Positions 6,122 to 6,764 of a stretch of 6,764 nucleotides of DNA are shown here, piece by piece (the stretch's first letter is position 1; each line of letters begins with the position of its first letter). The notes under the pieces are model-generated. The model did no database searches, was not told the origin of the DNA, and was given only the letters and a program-made list of their open reading frames with translations. Source of the DNA: Solobacterium sp. (GTDB lineage: Bacteria; Bacillota_I; Bacilli_A; Erysipelotrichales; Erysipelotrichaceae). The stretch lies in assembly GCA_016284975.1 (NCBI GenBank), contig JAEEPV010000002.1, positions 1 through 6,764 on the forward strand, read 5' to 3'. Position numbers and translations under genes: made by a program.

Positions 6122-6687
6122 ACTGCCTGCTCCTCTTTTAATTCTTTGCCGATCTTTCTGGATCTGACCATTGCATACAGAATATCAGCACAGATCAGCA
6201 CCTGTGTGAAGTCCAAAAGGAAACTGCCCTGTTCATTCAGAAACGTCACCTCCTGTTCCTTCTGCACTGCCTGCGGTGACGCCGGGAAAAGATAGGCAAC
6301 ATAGATCCATAACGTGCCCAGTAAAATCAGAACGGTAAAGATAATGTATACAATTCCCTTTTTCCCGCCTTTTCCTTCCCGATATGCGCCTATGCCTGCG
6401 ATGTAGTTTATCGAGAATGCGATCAGGCTGATCACCAGAACTATCACAAATACAACCACAATGACGATATTCATGCCGAATTCATTGATTTCATCGACCA
6501 CGACATCACTGTCAACAAAGTATTGCATAATGAACGCCCGGAGATTGTTTTTCCCCATCAGCATCGCCAGAATCACGCGCAGGGTTGTCCAGATGCCCAG
6601 GGCAATCATTGCCTTTCCGCTGATCATCAGCGAATTTAAATGCCTGCGATATTCAATTTGTTTCTGATTGATTTCCGCTTCCGTCAT
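6118..6687 (-). CDS. Four-helix membrane protein of unknown family, 189 aa
   Basis: I do not recognise a family. Residues 1-20 are polar and charged (MTEAEINQKQIEYRRH), followed by probable membrane helices at about 22-44, 73-100, 111-133 and 155-173, and a charged Lys/Glu-rich tail (SRKIGKELKEEQAV). The loop 45-72 between helices 1 and 2 is acidic (VDSDVVVDEINEF), and the 134-154 loop is polar; helices 2 and 3 are separated by a basic turn (REGKGGKKG), which by the positive-inside rule should be cytoplasmic. The start ATG at 6687 has AAGGGG 7 bases upstream. Its TGA overlaps the ATG of the DUF6765 gene by four bases, so the two are translationally coupled; this is the first fully visible gene of the trio. 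A role as membrane partner of the DUF6765 protein is suggested by position only. Confidence 0.85.
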   Translation of the reverse strand: MTEAEINQKQIEYRRHLNSLMISGKAMIALGIWTTLRVILAMLMGKNNLRAFIMQYFVDSDVVVDEINEFGMNIVIVVVFVIVLVISLIAFSINYIAGIGAYREGKGGKKGIVYIIFTVLILLGTLWIYVAYLFPASPQAVQKEQEVTFLNEQGSFLLDFTQVLICADILYAMVRSRKIGKELKEEQAV

Positions 6688-6723
6688 TCGCGGTCCCCTT
6701 TCTTCCTGTTGTACAAACGTCTT

Positions 6724-6764
6724 TTAATATCTTCCGTTTAAATCTATATCCGGAAGCACCTTTA
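6724..6764 (-). CDS. Possible C-terminal tail of an upstream gene
   Basis: A minus-strand frame enters at the right edge and reads KVLPDIDLNGRY before TAA (6724-6726), 36 bases before the start of the four-helix membrane gene. The composition and spacing would fit the end of an upstream gene of the same operon. Only twelve codons are visible and another minus frame is also open here, so this is weak. No convincing promoter for the membrane operon is seen at 6688-6764, which agrees mildly with transcription coming from outside. Confidence 0.3.
   Translation of the reverse strand, partial: KVLPDIDLNGRY

Noticed and set aside
1..6764. tRNA, rRNA, CRISPR, insertion sequence, attachment site or riboswitch
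   Set aside because: Gaps between genes are all below 200 bases and none shows cloverleaf, repeat-spacer, terminal inverted repeat or long conserved leader structure.

Overview
The window looks like part of the chromosome of a low-to-moderate-GC Gram-positive anaerobe (Bacillota, plausibly Erysipelotrichia or Clostridia from a gut or oral community). Reasons: strong GGAGG-type ribosome sites, a PreP-type M16C peptidase, a COG2509 FAD protein, a DUF6765 protein and a DUF308 protein, a mix I associate with that group. The assignment comes from family content only and is not firm. There are no RNA genes, insertion sequences, CRISPR arrays or phage genes.

Layout. From 1 to 1138, on the minus strand, lie the N-terminal 278 codons of a zinc M16C peptidase (running off the left edge) and, upstream of it, a small unrecognised gene (82 aa), probably cotranscribed. 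A 197-base divergent spacer (1139-1335) separates them from a plus-strand FAD-dependent dehydrogenase-like gene (1336-2922). Candidate promoters for the two directions overlap at their -35 hexamers. The FAD gene ends at a strong hairpin (2926-2963) that sits between convergent genes and may stop transcription from both sides.

From 3023 to the right edge everything is on the minus strand. In transcription order (right to left): a possible tail of an unseen gene at the edge, a four-helix membrane protein of unknown family (6118-6687), a DUF6765 protein with a zinc-phospholipase-C/S1-nuclease-like histidine/aspartate motif (4949-6121), a six-helix DUF308/HdeD-like membrane protein (4422-4952), then, after a 112-base gap with an imperfect hairpin and a possible promoter, a membrane-anchored erythromycin-esterase-family protein (3023-4309).

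How they may work together. The three genes 6687->4422 are joined by two ATGA stop/start overlaps, so they are almost certainly one translationally coupled unit: two multi-pass membrane proteins around a putative soluble metal-dependent hydrolase. This is the part most likely to be an undescribed system; its substrate and purpose cannot be read from the sequence. The esterase homologue may be read with them or from its own promoter. The left-hand genes are ordinary metabolic or housekeeping types (peptide degradation, a flavoprotein of unknown substrate).
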